Origin: Bacteroidales bacterium
GTDB lineage: Bacteria; Bacteroidota; Bacteroidia; Bacteroidales; UBA6680
Direction: 5' to 3'
DNA: 39,527 nt
NCBI GenBank assembly: GCA_016926405.1
Contig: JAFGOQ010000094.1
Coordinates: forward strand, 1-39,527
The notes under the pieces were generated by a model. That model was not told the DNA's origin and searched no databases. It worked only from the letters and a program-made list of their open reading frames with translations. The position numbers and the translations under genes were made by a program. Positions 16,823 to 25,430 of this stretch are shown one piece after another. The first letter of the stretch is position 1, and every line of letters starts with the position of its first letter.

Positions 16823-17736
16823 TGTCGTTGAGTTCTTTCTTCAATAAAGATGAAATATAGCAAATAAAGCAATACAATCACAGCTAAAACAGCCGAAGGT
16901 ACTGCAGCTTTTTTTCCGAAAAGTTGAAAAGCTGTAACAACCGAAAAACCAGAGCTTTTTATGGTAAGCAATAGTGTTTGAGGGTGTCTAATGCTATCGG
17001 GGATTTTAAAAAGTTTGGCAATTTTTTTGAATAACCAGCCTATTCCAAAGGTAGAAATTACCAATACAGCCGATACTTTTAGTACAGTTTCTATGTCTGA
17101 AAAGAAGACGTTTCTATTTAATCCAACAGCTGTAAATATTATTAAAGCAAAGCCATAGTCTACAATTCTACCTCTAATTTTTTCGACAGTAGTTACTGTT
17201 TTAGCCATTAAAAGTAATCGGGATAATAGTAGCGGAACAATAATTACTTTAAACATGAGAATAAATATGTCTAATGCTTTAACCGAATCGTTACCCGAGA
17301 AGGTTTTTATTATAATAGGAGCAAGAAACACTGCTGCTAAAAAAGCACCGAAAACACCCAGAATAGAGTACTTAATATTGCCTTTTACTATGTGCGAAAA
17401 AGGGATTATGGCAACGCCAGGAGGCGAAGCAACAATAACAACAAAACCAATAAAGATATCTTTGTCGGGTATTAAAAAGTATGCCGATGTTATTACCGAT
17501 ATGCCAAAAACAAGGTAGTTTAAAATTGTTCCTGTTATTATTGGATTAATAACTTCTTTAAGAGGGAAGAAGTCTTTAGTATGCAATCCGGTAAGCGAAA
17601 AAGTCATTACTAAGCCTAAAATAAAAATTGTATAGGGTTGTAATAATTTGGCGTAGTCGCCAAGTGAAAAGCCTAAAAGCAAGGCTACTACTAATATTGT
17701 GTTTCTGTTGTTTAGCTTTTTTAGTATGATATTCAT
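16819..17736 (-). CDS. Putative BASS (bile acid:sodium symporter)-family membrane transporter
   Basis: 305 residues, almost entirely hydrophobic, with about nine to ten membrane helices. Segments such as ASPPGVAIIPFSHIVKGN and TIKSSGFSVVTAFQLFG resemble the discontinuous helices of BASS/AEC-like carriers. The substrate cannot be told. It is the first gene of a two-gene operon with the MBL-fold hydrolase. It starts about 50 bp from the divergent methylase gene, so both promoters lie in a compact region. Confidence 0.68.
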   Translation of the reverse strand: MNIILKKLNNRNTILVVALLLGFSLGDYAKLLQPYTIFILGLVMTFSLTGLHTKDFFPLKEVINPIITGTILNYLVFGISVITSAYFLIPDKDIFIGFVVIVASPPGVAIIPFSHIVKGNIKYSILGVFGAFLAAVFLAPIIIKTFSGNDSVKALDIFILMFKVIIVPLLLSRLLLMAKTVTTVEKIRGRIVDYGFALIIFTAVGLNRNVFFSDIETVLKVSAVLVISTFGIGWLFKKIAKLFKIPDSIRHPQTLLLTIKSSGFSVVTAFQLFGKKAAVPSAVLAVIVLLYLLYFIFIEERTQRH

Positions 17737-17803
17737 TCTGTATTAACTATTAATTAGATGTTTTTGTTTAGACCCAAAATTAACTATTGGATAATTATTA
17801 TTG

Positions 17804-17811
17804 TACTTTTG
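17804..17811 (+). promoter_or_regulatory. -7 promoter element for the RsmI-like methylase gene
   Basis: TACTTTTG matches TAnnTTTG, 17 bp before the ATG at 17829. It rules out the longer frame, which starts at 17787. Confidence 0.6.
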
Positions 17812-17828
17812 TTGAAAATAAAATAATT

Positions 17829-18545
17829 ATGAGTGAAAAAGGAGTTTTATACCTAGTGCCTTGCGATTTGGGTGGCGATAATGTGAAGAAAATAATGCCA
17901 GAGCAGGTACTTGATGTACTTAATGTTACTAAGTATTATATTGTTGAAAATATTAGGACTGCGCGAAGATATATAAGCAAAATGAAGATAGAACAGAAAA
18001 TTGATGATTTAGATTTTTCTGTATTGAATAAACACACACAACCCGAAGAGTTAGCAGGTTTTCTTGCTCCAGCACTGCAAGGAGAGAATATTGGACTTAT
18101 TTCGGAGGCAGGTGTACCTGGAGTTGCCGATCCTGGTGCCGATGTTGTTGCTATTGCACACTCAATGGGAATAAGGGTTGTTCCTTTAGTTGGTCCGTCG
18201 TCTATATTATTATCGCTTATGGCTTCGGGTTTGAATGGCCAGAACTTTGCTTTTTTGGGTTATATACCAGCAAAAAATCCCGATCGCTCGAAGCAGCTTA
18301 AGCAAATGGAGCAACGTTCGGAGAGCCTAAATCAGACGCAGATATTTATTGAAACACCTTTCAGAAATATGCATCTTTTTGATGATGTTTTAAAAAGTTG
18401 CTCCGACTCTACAATGTTTTGTGTTGCCCGAGGTATTACTACCGACCAAGAATTTATAAAAACATTGAGTATTAAAGATTGGAAAAAGCAAAAGGATATA
18501 GATTTAAATAAAATTCCAACAATATTTCTTATTAAAAAGGGATAA
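17829..18545 (+). CDS. SAM-dependent methyltransferase, RsmI-like (tetrapyrrole methylase fold)
   Basis: 238 residues from the ATG at 17829. The opening GVLYLVPCDLGGDN corresponds to the first strand and P-loop-like turn of the family. SEAGVPGVADPGADVVAIAH and VVPLVGPSSILLSLMASGLNGQNFAFLGYIP are the signature SAM-binding regions of RsmI, the 16S rRNA C1402 2'-O-methyltransferase. The protein is shorter than E. coli RsmI (about 286). Bacteroidota often carry such a shorter paralogue, so the exact RNA target is uncertain. A terminator follows directly. Confidence 0.85.
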   Translation: MSEKGVLYLVPCDLGGDNVKKIMPEQVLDVLNVTKYYIVENIRTARRYISKMKIEQKIDDLDFSVLNKHTQPEELAGFLAPALQGENIGLISEAGVPGVADPGADVVAIAHSMGIRVVPLVGPSSILLSLMASGLNGQNFAFLGYIPAKNPDRSKQLKQMEQRSESLNQTQIFIETPFRNMHLFDDVLKSCSDSTMFCVARGITTDQEFIKTLSIKDWKKQKDIDLNKIPTIFLIKKG

Positions 18546-18546
18546 A

Positions 18547-18582
18547 AAAAAGCTCGAAACTATTAGTGGTTTCGAGCTTTTT
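18547..18582. terminator. Bidirectional terminator
   Basis: A 14-bp stem AAAAAGCTCGAAAC/GTTTCGAGCTTTTT with an 8-nt loop lies between the convergent methylase and FKBP genes. Confidence 0.93.
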
Positions 18583-18596
18583 GTGTGTGCCTATTT

Positions 18597-19484
18597 TTAA
18601 TTAGGCATCTCTAATTCAAATATCAGAGTTTCGTATCCTTTAATAGGACTTTTGCCTTTTGTTCCGTAACCCATTTTAAACGGAATTATTACGGTTGCTT
18701 TACTACCTGGTTTTAGTTCTTTAACGGCTGCTTCAAATCCTGGTATAACCTGATTTTGGCCAAGCGTTAATTCAAAAGTTGATTTTGCATTAAAAACTTT
18801 TCCGTCTAGGTATTTTCCTAGACATGTTAATGAAATGATTGCACCGTTTTTATATTTTTCGCCTTCACCATCTTTTGTGATAGCTAAGTAAACACCCGAT
18901 TGAGTAAGATTGAATTCAAGTGGGCTCTCTTCAATATGTTTAAGAATAATATTGCTTTCGTAATCATCAATGTTATCGATAACCTTTATCAATTCTATTT
19001 CTACAATTAATGTCGAGTAAGCTGGTAAGTATCCTATTTCTTTATCTCCGTATGCTAGATTAGATGGTAAGATATATTTAGCTTTACCTCCCTCTTTCAT
19101 TTTGTTTAAGGCTAACTTAATTCCTTTAATCATTTCATTAGCTTTCCATATTGTAGGGGTGTAGTGAATTTGCTCGCTATAAAGTCTATTATCTCTAGCT
19201 GTTGTTTCGTTATTTGTGTCGAAAACATTTTTGCTTAATGGTCCCGATATTCTAGATACTGTATAATTAACCAATACGTAACTTTCAGGAAGAGGTGATA
19301 TACCAGTACCCTCGGTCGCTTCAATAGTATAAATTCCATCGTTATCGGCTGTTGCTTTTGGGTAGTTAATTTGTAGGTATTCGTCTAGAGTTTTTTGTTC
19401 AAGAGCTGCATAATCTACTTCGTCTTTTTTACAGCTCGAAAAAATTGCTGCAATTGCAAATCCAATAATTAGTGCTTTTTTCAT
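18597..19484 (-). CDS. Lipoprotein with two FKBP-type peptidyl-prolyl isomerase domains
   Basis: 295 residues from the ATG at 19484. This start gives a clean lipoprotein signal (MKKALIIGFAIAAIFSSC, cysteine at 18); the track's longer frame does not. FKBP domain 1 spans about 60-165 (GGKAKYILPSNLAYGDKEIG, LPAYSTLIVEIELI) and domain 2 about 185-295 (KVFNAKSTFELTLGQNQVIPG, YETLIFELEMP). It is likely a periplasmic or outer-membrane folding factor. It ends the nrnA-FKBP operon and is followed by a strong terminator. Confidence 0.88.
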   Translation of the reverse strand: MKKALIIGFAIAAIFSSCKKDEVDYAALEQKTLDEYLQINYPKATADNDGIYTIEATEGTGISPLPESYVLVNYTVSRISGPLSKNVFDTNNETTARDNRLYSEQIHYTPTIWKANEMIKGIKLALNKMKEGGKAKYILPSNLAYGDKEIGYLPAYSTLIVEIELIKVIDNIDDYESNIILKHIEESPLEFNLTQSGVYLAITKDGEGEKYKNGAIISLTCLGKYLDGKVFNAKSTFELTLGQNQVIPGFEAAVKELKPGSKATVIIPFKMGYGTKGKSPIKGYETLIFELEMPN

Positions 19485-19539
19485 AATAGTAACATTTTTT
19501 TGAATGATTTTAGAAATATGCAATTTTAATGCCAAATAA

Positions 19540-20043
19540 TTAGTGTATTCCTATTTTATAGAAAAGTGTCGAGTAGGGTGGTACATGTCCGTTTTGAACA
19601 GATCCGTATCCTAAATCAAAAGGTATTACAACGTGTAAGCTATCACCTTTTGAAGCCGATTTAATGGCATATTCTAATCCTTGTACAAGAGTGAAATCTT
19701 TTAATTTAATCTCTTTAATAACTAGATCCGTTTTAGGAATGTCTATACCATTTGATTCAGCTAACGAAGCAATATTTGTTGTAAAAAGGTATCCCGATAA
19801 TATTTCACCCGAAAACCATATTTTAATAGTGTCGGTAGATGTTATTAATGGTTTTGCAATTTCCTCGGCCTGGTCTGCCTCTTTTATTACTTTGTAGTAC
19901 ACTCCCGATTCGTGTCTTGTATATTCTTTGTCTTTAACAAAGGCTTCAATACTTGAGGTTTCTTTATCGCGATTGTTTTTTGTGTTCTCGCTGCACGAAA
20001 CAAGGAGTAGTGTTGATAGAATTATTATTGCAATTTTTCTCAT
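19540..20043 (-). CDS. FKBP-type isomerase lipoprotein (GldI-like)
   Basis: 167 residues. Lipobox LLLVSC places the lipidated cysteine at 17. One FKBP domain covers about 65-167 (LVQGLEYAIKSASKGDSLHVVIPFDLGYG, VPPYSTLFYKIGI). The usual F-D pair of the active pocket is replaced around GYLFTTN, so isomerase activity may be weak. It resembles GldI, the FKBP lipoprotein needed for gliding in Flavobacterium, but so do its neighbours. It overlaps the upstream FKBP gene by 1 nt (TAATG). Confidence 0.82.
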   Translation of the reverse strand: MRKIAIIILSTLLLVSCSENTKNNRDKETSSIEAFVKDKEYTRHESGVYYKVIKEADQAEEIAKPLITSTDTIKIWFSGEILSGYLFTTNIASLAESNGIDIPKTDLVIKEIKLKDFTLVQGLEYAIKSASKGDSLHVVIPFDLGYGSVQNGHVPPYSTLFYKIGIH

Positions 20044-20921
20044 TAATTAATTTTTTTTATTTCAATTTCATACACCACTGATGTGTATGGAGGAATAATA
20101 CCTGTAGCCGATCCTAATTCACCGAAAGCTAACCACGATGGAATGATAACCAAAGCTTTTTCGTTTTCGCTCATTAGTTTAACAGCTTCTTCAAGTCCTT
20201 TTATAATCTGCATTTGAGAGCCGTAATTATACGAAAAAAGTTGTTTTCTTTCTTTGGTTGAATCAAAAACTTTTCCGTTAAGTGTTTTTCCCTCAAATTG
20301 AAGTTGAACAGTTTCTCCCATTTTAGGTTTTCTTCCGTTTCCGTTTTGTTTTGAGAAGAAGAAAATACCTGATTTTGTTTGTCTAATTTTTAAATTATTG
20401 TTCTTTATGTAATCTAGTATTTGATATTTTTCATATTCTTTGGGATTGTCAACCCATTCGTAAAAAGTTGACATGTATGAGTTGTATTCCTCTTTACTCA
20501 TCGACGAAAGAATATTGAAATTTACTTTAATGAAGTCTTTATTGTTAAAGTCTTCAGGTTTTGGTTGCTTAAGGTAATTTTCGAAAAAATCTTTGGCGTT
20601 AATTAAAACAGAAACGCTGTCGCCTACATTTAATTTTTTTAGAATAAAGCTAATGTGTAAATTTTCTTCCGATTCTTGTATCTCAATATCAGAGGTGTTT
20701 TCGAAGAAAGGAGAGTCGTTATTATCTATGTATTTAATATTAACTCTAGCATAATCACCTACTAATATAGGTGTGCCAGAATCGTTTTTTTTAAGGTGTT
20801 TTAAATATGCATTATTTTCAATTTTGGTGTAACCTTTGGTTAATTGATTCTCTTTTGTTACGAAGTAGATTAATGCAGCTAAAACAACTACAGAAGTAAT
20901 AATAAATATTTTTTTTTGCAT
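20043..20921 (-). CDS. FKBP-type peptidyl-prolyl isomerase, membrane-anchored
   Basis: 292 residues. An N-terminal hydrophobic segment (IFIITSVVVLAALIYFV) with no lipobox suggests a signal anchor. Residues about 50-160 form a diverged FKBP-like domain of reduced similarity. The C-terminal domain (about 195-292) is a clear FKBP: GKTLNGKVFDSTKE has the conserved F-D, then GLEEAVKLMSENEKALVIIPSWLAFGE and IIPPYTSVVYEIEI. It faces the periplasm. It is the second FKBP gene of the run and is coupled to the next by a TAATG overlap. Confidence 0.85.
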   Translation of the reverse strand: MQKKIFIITSVVVLAALIYFVTKENQLTKGYTKIENNAYLKHLKKNDSGTPILVGDYARVNIKYIDNNDSPFFENTSDIEIQESEENLHISFILKKLNVGDSVSVLINAKDFFENYLKQPKPEDFNNKDFIKVNFNILSSMSKEEYNSYMSTFYEWVDNPKEYEKYQILDYIKNNNLKIRQTKSGIFFFSKQNGNGRKPKMGETVQLQFEGKTLNGKVFDSTKERKQLFSYNYGSQMQIIKGLEEAVKLMSENEKALVIIPSWLAFGELGSATGIIPPYTSVVYEIEIKKIN

Positions 20922-20994
20922 AGTGTGGGTTTTTGTTTTGTATAGAGTTTAATGAATAATTGGGTGAATATAATAACGATTAATAAAATAGATG

Positions 20995-21519
20995 CTATTC
21001 AACAGTTAATATTTTTATTCGATAATATAAAATTGCTCTTGGAGGTATTGTTTTCTGATCGCCAAGGAGTCCGTATCCAAGATGTGAAGGGATTATTATT
21101 TTGGCCTCCTCTTCTAATCTAAGTTGTTGAAATGCGTAATCGAGTCCTCTTATAATTTTCCCACTGCCAATAATTACAGTTTCGGGTTTGTTTTCATCTG
21201 ATGAGGATAGCTTTGTTCCGTCTAATAGTTCAAGAGAATATGAATAAGTTACTTTGTTGCCTTTGTTTATGATTTTGTTATTTGTTGAGGATGTTTTCTC
21301 AATCCAAATGCCAATGTCACATTTTGTCATGTTCCAATGTCTACGATTGATGAAGCTTTCAATAAGTTCGGTCTCTTTCTCTGCTAGAATTTTATTTGCT
21401 TCAACCCAATCTTGTTTAGTTGCTTTTTTGTATTTGGGTATAGTTTTATCGCTACTTTGTGTGCACGAAAGAAGCGATAAAACAGTCCAAACACATATCG
21501 ATTTAATAAATAATCTCAT
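20995..21519 (-). CDS. FKBP-type isomerase lipoprotein
   Basis: 174 residues. Signal with lipobox LSLLSC (cysteine at 19). The FKBP domain covers about 85-174: VTYSYSLELLDGTKL, GSGKIIRGLDYAFQQL, AKIIIPSHLGYG, IPPRAILYYRIKIL. The pocket F-D is missing (LSSSDEN in its place). Its start overlaps the end of nrnA by 17 bp, so expression is coupled to the phosphoesterase. Confidence 0.85.
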   Translation of the reverse strand: MRLFIKSICVWTVLSLLSCTQSSDKTIPKYKKATKQDWVEANKILAEKETELIESFINRRHWNMTKCDIGIWIEKTSSTNNKIINKGNKVTYSYSLELLDGTKLSSSDENKPETVIIGSGKIIRGLDYAFQQLRLEEEAKIIIPSHLGYGLLGDQKTIPPRAILYYRIKILTVE

Positions 21520-22525
21520 CCTTATGAATGTTTACTTTTTCGATAAAACTCTTAATTGTTTCTGAAAGAGATAGAGAAGATCGACCTCCAGCCGCATTTT
21601 TGTGTCCTCCACCATTAAAGTATTTAGAGCTAAAGTTATTTGTAGCAAACTGACCTCTCGATCGGAAAGATATTTTTACATGATCGTCGAACTCTATAAA
21701 TATTGCAGAGAAGTATATTCCTTCAATTGAGAGAGGTATATTAACAAACCCTTCCGAATCACCTTTAACGTAATTAAAGCGCTCTCGTGTTTCTTTAGTA
21801 ATAGTTATGTAAGCAGTATTGCACTCTTCAATTATAGATAGTCCGTCGTTAATGCAGAACCCCATAAGTGATAGGCGATCTTTCTTGTAACTTTCGAAAA
21901 TTTGAGCAGTTATTTCATCTTTATTGATGCCCGATCGAAGTAGGTTTGCTACTGTTTCAAAAGTGCGAGGATTGCTGCAGTTATGTCTGAAGTTTCCTGT
22001 GTCGGTCATTAGCCCTAAATAAAGAGATGTGGCTGTGTTTTTTGAAACAATAGGATTGTTCGAAAGAGCTGCACATATTTCGTAAACTAATTCACAAGTA
22101 GAGCTTACAGAGATGTCTGAAATTGTTACTGTAGCATCAATTTTTGGTTCTGGGTGGTGGTCTATTACAATAATATTTCCTTCGAAATTATTTAATGAAT
22201 CGGCCATATCTTCGGTTCGCGAAAAATCGTTATAGTCTAGTACTATAAGTAAATCAGATGATTTTATGATGTTTTCGCAGCGAGTCTTATTATTACAAAA
22301 GATAGAAACCTCACTATCGCCAGGTAAAAAGTGAAGGTCTTTAGGATAACTATTAGGAACAATTACATTAACCAGTTTTCCTTGTTCTAAAAGATAATTG
22401 TATAATCCTAAAGATGATCCAAGAGCATCGCCATCGGGATTGCGATGAGTTGTAATTGCAATGTTTTCTGATGAATTAAGAATCTCCTTGAGAGCCTCAA
22501 TATTGTTATTTACTGTTTTATTCAA
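21503..22525 (-). CDS. nrnA: DHH-family phosphoesterase, NrnA-like (oligoribonuclease / pAp phosphatase)
   Basis: 340 residues. DHH motifs: H27-x-x-x-D31-x-D33 in THRNPDGDALG, Asp97 in VLDYND, and Asp122-His123-His124 in VIDHHPE. The C-terminal DHHA1 domain has GGGHKNAAGG near 310. Family members degrade nanoRNA, pAp or cyclic dinucleotide products such as pApA. It is the first gene of an operon with four FKBP-type genes, a common Bacteroidota arrangement, with a -7 element 20 bp upstream. Confidence 0.9.
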   Translation of the reverse strand: MNKTVNNNIEALKEILNSSENIAITTHRNPDGDALGSSLGLYNYLLEQGKLVNVIVPNSYPKDLHFLPGDSEVSIFCNNKTRCENIIKSSDLLIVLDYNDFSRTEDMADSLNNFEGNIIVIDHHPEPKIDATVTISDISVSSTCELVYEICAALSNNPIVSKNTATSLYLGLMTDTGNFRHNCSNPRTFETVANLLRSGINKDEITAQIFESYKKDRLSLMGFCINDGLSIIEECNTAYITITKETRERFNYVKGDSEGFVNIPLSIEGIYFSAIFIEFDDHVKISFRSRGQFATNNFSSKYFNGGGHKNAAGGRSSLSLSETIKSFIEKVNIHKDEIIY

Positions 22526-22543
22526 ATTATTTTATTTTAATCA

Positions 22544-22551
22544 CAAATATA
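22544..22551 (-). promoter_or_regulatory. -7 promoter element for the nrnA-FKBP operon
   Basis: The minus strand reads TATATTTG, about 20 bp from the nrnA ATG. Confidence 0.6.
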
Positions 22552-22608
22552 AAAATCAAAAATCATTATCTTTTGCTATTAATAATAAAGATTAAAACAT
22601 TGATATAT

Positions 22609-23010
22609 ATGATTAGTCAGACACTTGCTATTATTAAGCCCGACGCAGTTGAGAATAAGTTTATTGGTAAAATAATTACTTTAATCGAGTTTCATGGATT
22701 TGCAATTTCAAAAATGCGAATGTTGCGATTGAAAAAAGAAGAGGCTCAGAAATTCTATTCTATTCACAGAGGTAAGCCGTTTTTTGATCCATTGGTTGAT
22801 TTTATGATCTCGGGTGATATTGTAGCTATTTGTTTAGAGTCGGAAAATGCTGTTGATAAGTGGCGCGAGGTAATTGGTGCCACCGATCCAGAAATGGCTA
22901 AAGAGGGGACAATTAGAAAAATATTTGCTTCCAGTAAACAGTGTAATGCTGTGCATGGTTCCGATAGTAATGAAAATGCTAAAATAGAATTAGACTTTTT
23001 CTTTAATTAA
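22609..23010 (+). CDS. ndk: Nucleoside diphosphate kinase
   Basis: 133 residues from the ATG at 22609 (MISQTLAIIKPDAV); the track's earlier start is a TTG and adds a non-conserved leader. The phosphorylated histidine is His116 in NAVHGSDS. KPDAV and the RGKPFFDPLVDFM region are conserved nucleotide-site parts. It balances (d)NTP pools by passing phosphate between nucleotides. truA follows after 39 bp on the same strand. The length is slightly under the usual 140-150. Confidence 0.96.
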   Translation: MISQTLAIIKPDAVENKFIGKIITLIEFHGFAISKMRMLRLKKEEAQKFYSIHRGKPFFDPLVDFMISGDIVAICLESENAVDKWREVIGATDPEMAKEGTIRKIFASSKQCNAVHGSDSNENAKIELDFFFN

Positions 23011-23049
23011 ATTCTACTTTTGTGTCACTTAATAGAATTACTTTTTTTT

Positions 23050-23808
23050 ATGACTAGATATTTTATTCAATTATCATATAACGGAACTAGATTTCATGGT
23101 TGGCAGGTGCAACCAAATGCTAAAACGGTACAAGAGGAAATAACAAAAGCTTTATCAACTATTTTGCGTGAAGATATTTCTATTTTGGGTTGTGGACGTA
23201 CCGATACAGGTGTACATGCTTCGTATTTTATTGCCCATTTCGATTCGGAAAATAGCTCTTTGGGGTTGAATAATAATTTTGTTTATAAGCTAAATAGATT
23301 TCTGCCAAAGGATATTGCTATTCAGAAAATTATGGAGGTGAATCCAGAGGCTCATGCTCGTTTCGATGCTGTTTCTAGAACATATAAATATTTTGTTTCG
23401 TTACAAAAAGATCCTTTTACACAGGAGGTTTTTACTCCTGAAACTAGGGATTTAGATGTGCGAAAGATGAATCAGGCAGCCGAAATACTTTTTAATTATA
23501 TCGATTTTACAAGCTTTAGTAAGCTGCATACTGACGTAAAAACCAATAATTGTAAAATAATGGAGGCGCGATGGATTCAAAGTAAATCGAAGTTGATATT
23601 TACAATTAAGGCCGATCGTTTTTTGCGTAATATGGTTCGTGCAATTGTTGGAACTATGTTTGAAGTAGGGCTTGGTAAAATGTCGTTAGATGAATTTGCT
23701 AAGGTTATTGAGGATAAAGATCGAGCAAAAGCGGGTGTTTCAGCCCCTCCACAAGGATTGTTTTTGTACGATATTGAATATCCACCCTCTGTTTATTCGA
23801 AAAGATAA
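23050..23808 (+). CDS. truA: tRNA pseudouridine(38-40) synthase
   Basis: 252 residues from the ATG at 23050 (MTRYFIQLSYNG), the family's usual N-terminus. Catalytic Asp52 lies in GCGRTDTGVHA. The C-terminal motif ADRFLRNMVRAIVGTMFEVG is typical. It isomerises uridines 38-40 in the anticodon arm of many tRNAs. A strong terminator follows, so ndk-truA is probably a complete unit. Confidence 0.97.
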   Translation: MTRYFIQLSYNGTRFHGWQVQPNAKTVQEEITKALSTILREDISILGCGRTDTGVHASYFIAHFDSENSSLGLNNNFVYKLNRFLPKDIAIQKIMEVNPEAHARFDAVSRTYKYFVSLQKDPFTQEVFTPETRDLDVRKMNQAAEILFNYIDFTSFSKLHTDVKTNNCKIMEARWIQSKSKLIFTIKADRFLRNMVRAIVGTMFEVGLGKMSLDEFAKVIEDKDRAKAGVSAPPQGLFLYDIEYPPSVYSKR

Positions 23809-23838
23809 TTATTTGCATAATTCTTTTAAAGTATATTG

Positions 23839-23874
23839 AATAGCCTGACTTGTAGAAGTTAGGCTATTTTTTTT
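23839..23874 (+). terminator. Terminator of truA
   Basis: AATAGCCT-g-ACTT pairs with AAGT-t-AGGCTATT around a 4-nt loop and runs into T8. Confidence 0.92.
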
Positions 23875-23918
23875 GTAGAAAATTTTAATAAAAAGTTGTA
23901 TTGTCAAAACAGAAGTAA

Positions 23919-23926
23919 TATGTTTG
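23919..23926 (+). promoter_or_regulatory. -7 promoter element for the SPFH operon
   Basis: TATGTTTG matches TAnnTTTG. A -33-like TTG lies 20 bp upstream at 23896-23898. Initiation should fall near 23931-23934, inside the direct repeats described next. Confidence 0.65.
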
Positions 23927-23947
23927 TGATATCAAAATGATATCAAA
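23927..23947. promoter_or_regulatory. Candidate operator: two direct repeats 11 bp apart
   Basis: TGATATCAAA occurs at 23927-23936 and 23938-23947, a period of 11 bp, i.e. one helical turn. Each contains the palindrome GATATC. The pair directly follows the -7 element, where a repressor would block initiation. Confidence 0.6.
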
Positions 23948-23961
23948 CTAAATTTAATATT

Positions 23962-24810
23962 ATGAAAAAAGAAAAAGAAATTGTTGGATCAAATGGCTAT
24001 TTAGCTCTTTTTTTTATTTTGCTTGTGTTAGCAGTTGTGGTGTATTTTGGCTTTTTTATTAAGCCTCTGTTTTTTGTTGCTCCTATAGTTCTGTTATCGC
24101 TTGTAGGTTTAATGACAATTAATCCAAATGAGTCGGTTGTTCTTGTTCTGTTTGGAAAGTACTGCGGAACAATTAAGGCTAATGGTTTTTTCTGGGTTAA
24201 CCCTTTTTATTCTAGAAAAAGAATATCTCTAAGAGCACGCAATTTCGATAGCGAGCCAATTAAGGTTAACGACAAGATTGGTAATCCAATTATGATTGGA
24301 ATTGTACTTGTATGGAAAGTACAGGAGACTTTTAAAGCTGCTTTTGAAGTTGATGAGTACGAGCATTTTGTTCGTGTACAGAGCGAGGCTGCTTTGCGTA
24401 AACTAGCTGGTCATTATCCTTATGATAATTGGGAGGATGAAGAGGCTCATATTACATTACGTGCTGGTGGCGAAGTGATTAATACAAAGCTTGAAGAAGA
24501 GTTGAAAGAGCGTTTAGATATTGCTGGTATTCATGTTATTGAAGCTCGTATAAATTATATTGCTTATGCTTCGGAAATTGCAAGTGCAATGCTTAAGCGT
24601 CAGCAGGCTACAGCTATTGTTGCTGCTCGCGAAAAAATTGTTGAAGGTGCTGTAGGTATGGTTCAGATGGCTTTGAATAAACTTAAAGAGCGTGAAATTA
24701 TTGATATGGACGAGGAGAAAAAAGCTGCCATGATTAGTAATTTAATGGTTGTTCTTTGTAGCGAAGAATCAGCTAAGCCTATTGTTAATGCAGGAACCCT
24801 TCATCACTAA
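23962..24810 (+). CDS. SPFH-domain (stomatin/prohibitin-like) membrane protein
   Basis: 282 residues. Two hydrophobic stretches at about 13-58 anchor it (YLALFFILLVLAVVVYFGFF, FVAPIVLLSLVGLM). The SPFH/Band 7 domain follows at about 58-200: NPNESVVLVLFGKYCGT, WVNPFYSRKRISLRARNF, GNPIMIGIVLVWKV. The C-terminal helix (MLKRQQATAIVAAREKIVEGAV) is typical of the family. Such proteins form membrane rings or microdomains. It heads an operon with an unknown protein and an Arc-like RHH protein. The frame is clear; the cellular role is unknown. Confidence 0.88.
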   Translation: MKKEKEIVGSNGYLALFFILLVLAVVVYFGFFIKPLFFVAPIVLLSLVGLMTINPNESVVLVLFGKYCGTIKANGFFWVNPFYSRKRISLRARNFDSEPIKVNDKIGNPIMIGIVLVWKVQETFKAAFEVDEYEHFVRVQSEAALRKLAGHYPYDNWEDEEAHITLRAGGEVINTKLEEELKERLDIAGIHVIEARINYIAYASEIASAMLKRQQATAIVAAREKIVEGAVGMVQMALNKLKEREIIDMDEEKKAAMISNLMVVLCSEESAKPIVNAGTLHH

Positions 24811-24816
24811 AATATA

Positions 24817-25413
24817 ATGGAAAACGAACCGACATATTTTGAACTTTTAACACAGTATTGTAAAGATAGAGGTTACAATTATTTTTCTACTGCCGAGCGT
24901 AATCGATTTGTGACAACACCTGGCGATCCTATGAAAAATAAAAAAGTAATTTATTTTGAAATAAGAGGCGTTTATTTTGTTGCTTTCGATACTTTTTCGG
25001 CAAATATGGGGTCTACTAATATGTATTGTGGATTATTTACTGATATTAGAACCTCCGATAATAATTTATTTTCGGCTATTAAAAGAGGCTTTCTGACTAA
25101 TTTTCTAACATACAGAAATATAAAAACAGGAAATAGTTATGTAGACAAAAAGCTTACAGTTTCGGTGGAGAAACGAAACGGAAAGCCTTCTGTTTTGACC
25201 GAGTCGGATGTAGATAGGTTTTTGGCTATTTGCAATAAATTTGAAGGCCTTAGGTTTGGTATTTCTGACGAAAGAGTTAACGAGGTGCATAATCTTTCGA
25301 AAAAGAGAATTCTAGGTTTAGAATTTAATTATTGGGAGGTTGATAATGAAAAACTTGACTTTTTTATCGATAAAGGGGTAGAGTTATTAGAGCGTATAAA
25401 AACCCGATTGTAA
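24817..25413 (+). CDS. Protein of unknown function in the SPFH operon
   Basis: 198 residues, no signal peptide or membrane helix. An N-terminal helix region (YFELLTQYCKDRGYNYF) is followed by strands (KVIYFEIRGVYFVAFDTF, STNMYCGLFTDI) and a helical end (EKLDFFIDKGVELLERI). It starts 6 bp after the SPFH stop, so the two are translated together. The broken gene at 26840 shows a similar order of segments (CYFVLSGDPYNS, then CGVYFPL, then a hydrophobic C-terminal helix) and may be a distant paralogue. No family recognised. Confidence 0.75.
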   Translation: MENEPTYFELLTQYCKDRGYNYFSTAERNRFVTTPGDPMKNKKVIYFEIRGVYFVAFDTFSANMGSTNMYCGLFTDIRTSDNNLFSAIKRGFLTNFLTYRNIKTGNSYVDKKLTVSVEKRNGKPSVLTESDVDRFLAICNKFEGLRFGISDERVNEVHNLSKKRILGLEFNYWEVDNEKLDFFIDKGVELLERIKTRL

Positions 25414-25430
25414 AAAGAGGAGGTGTTTTA

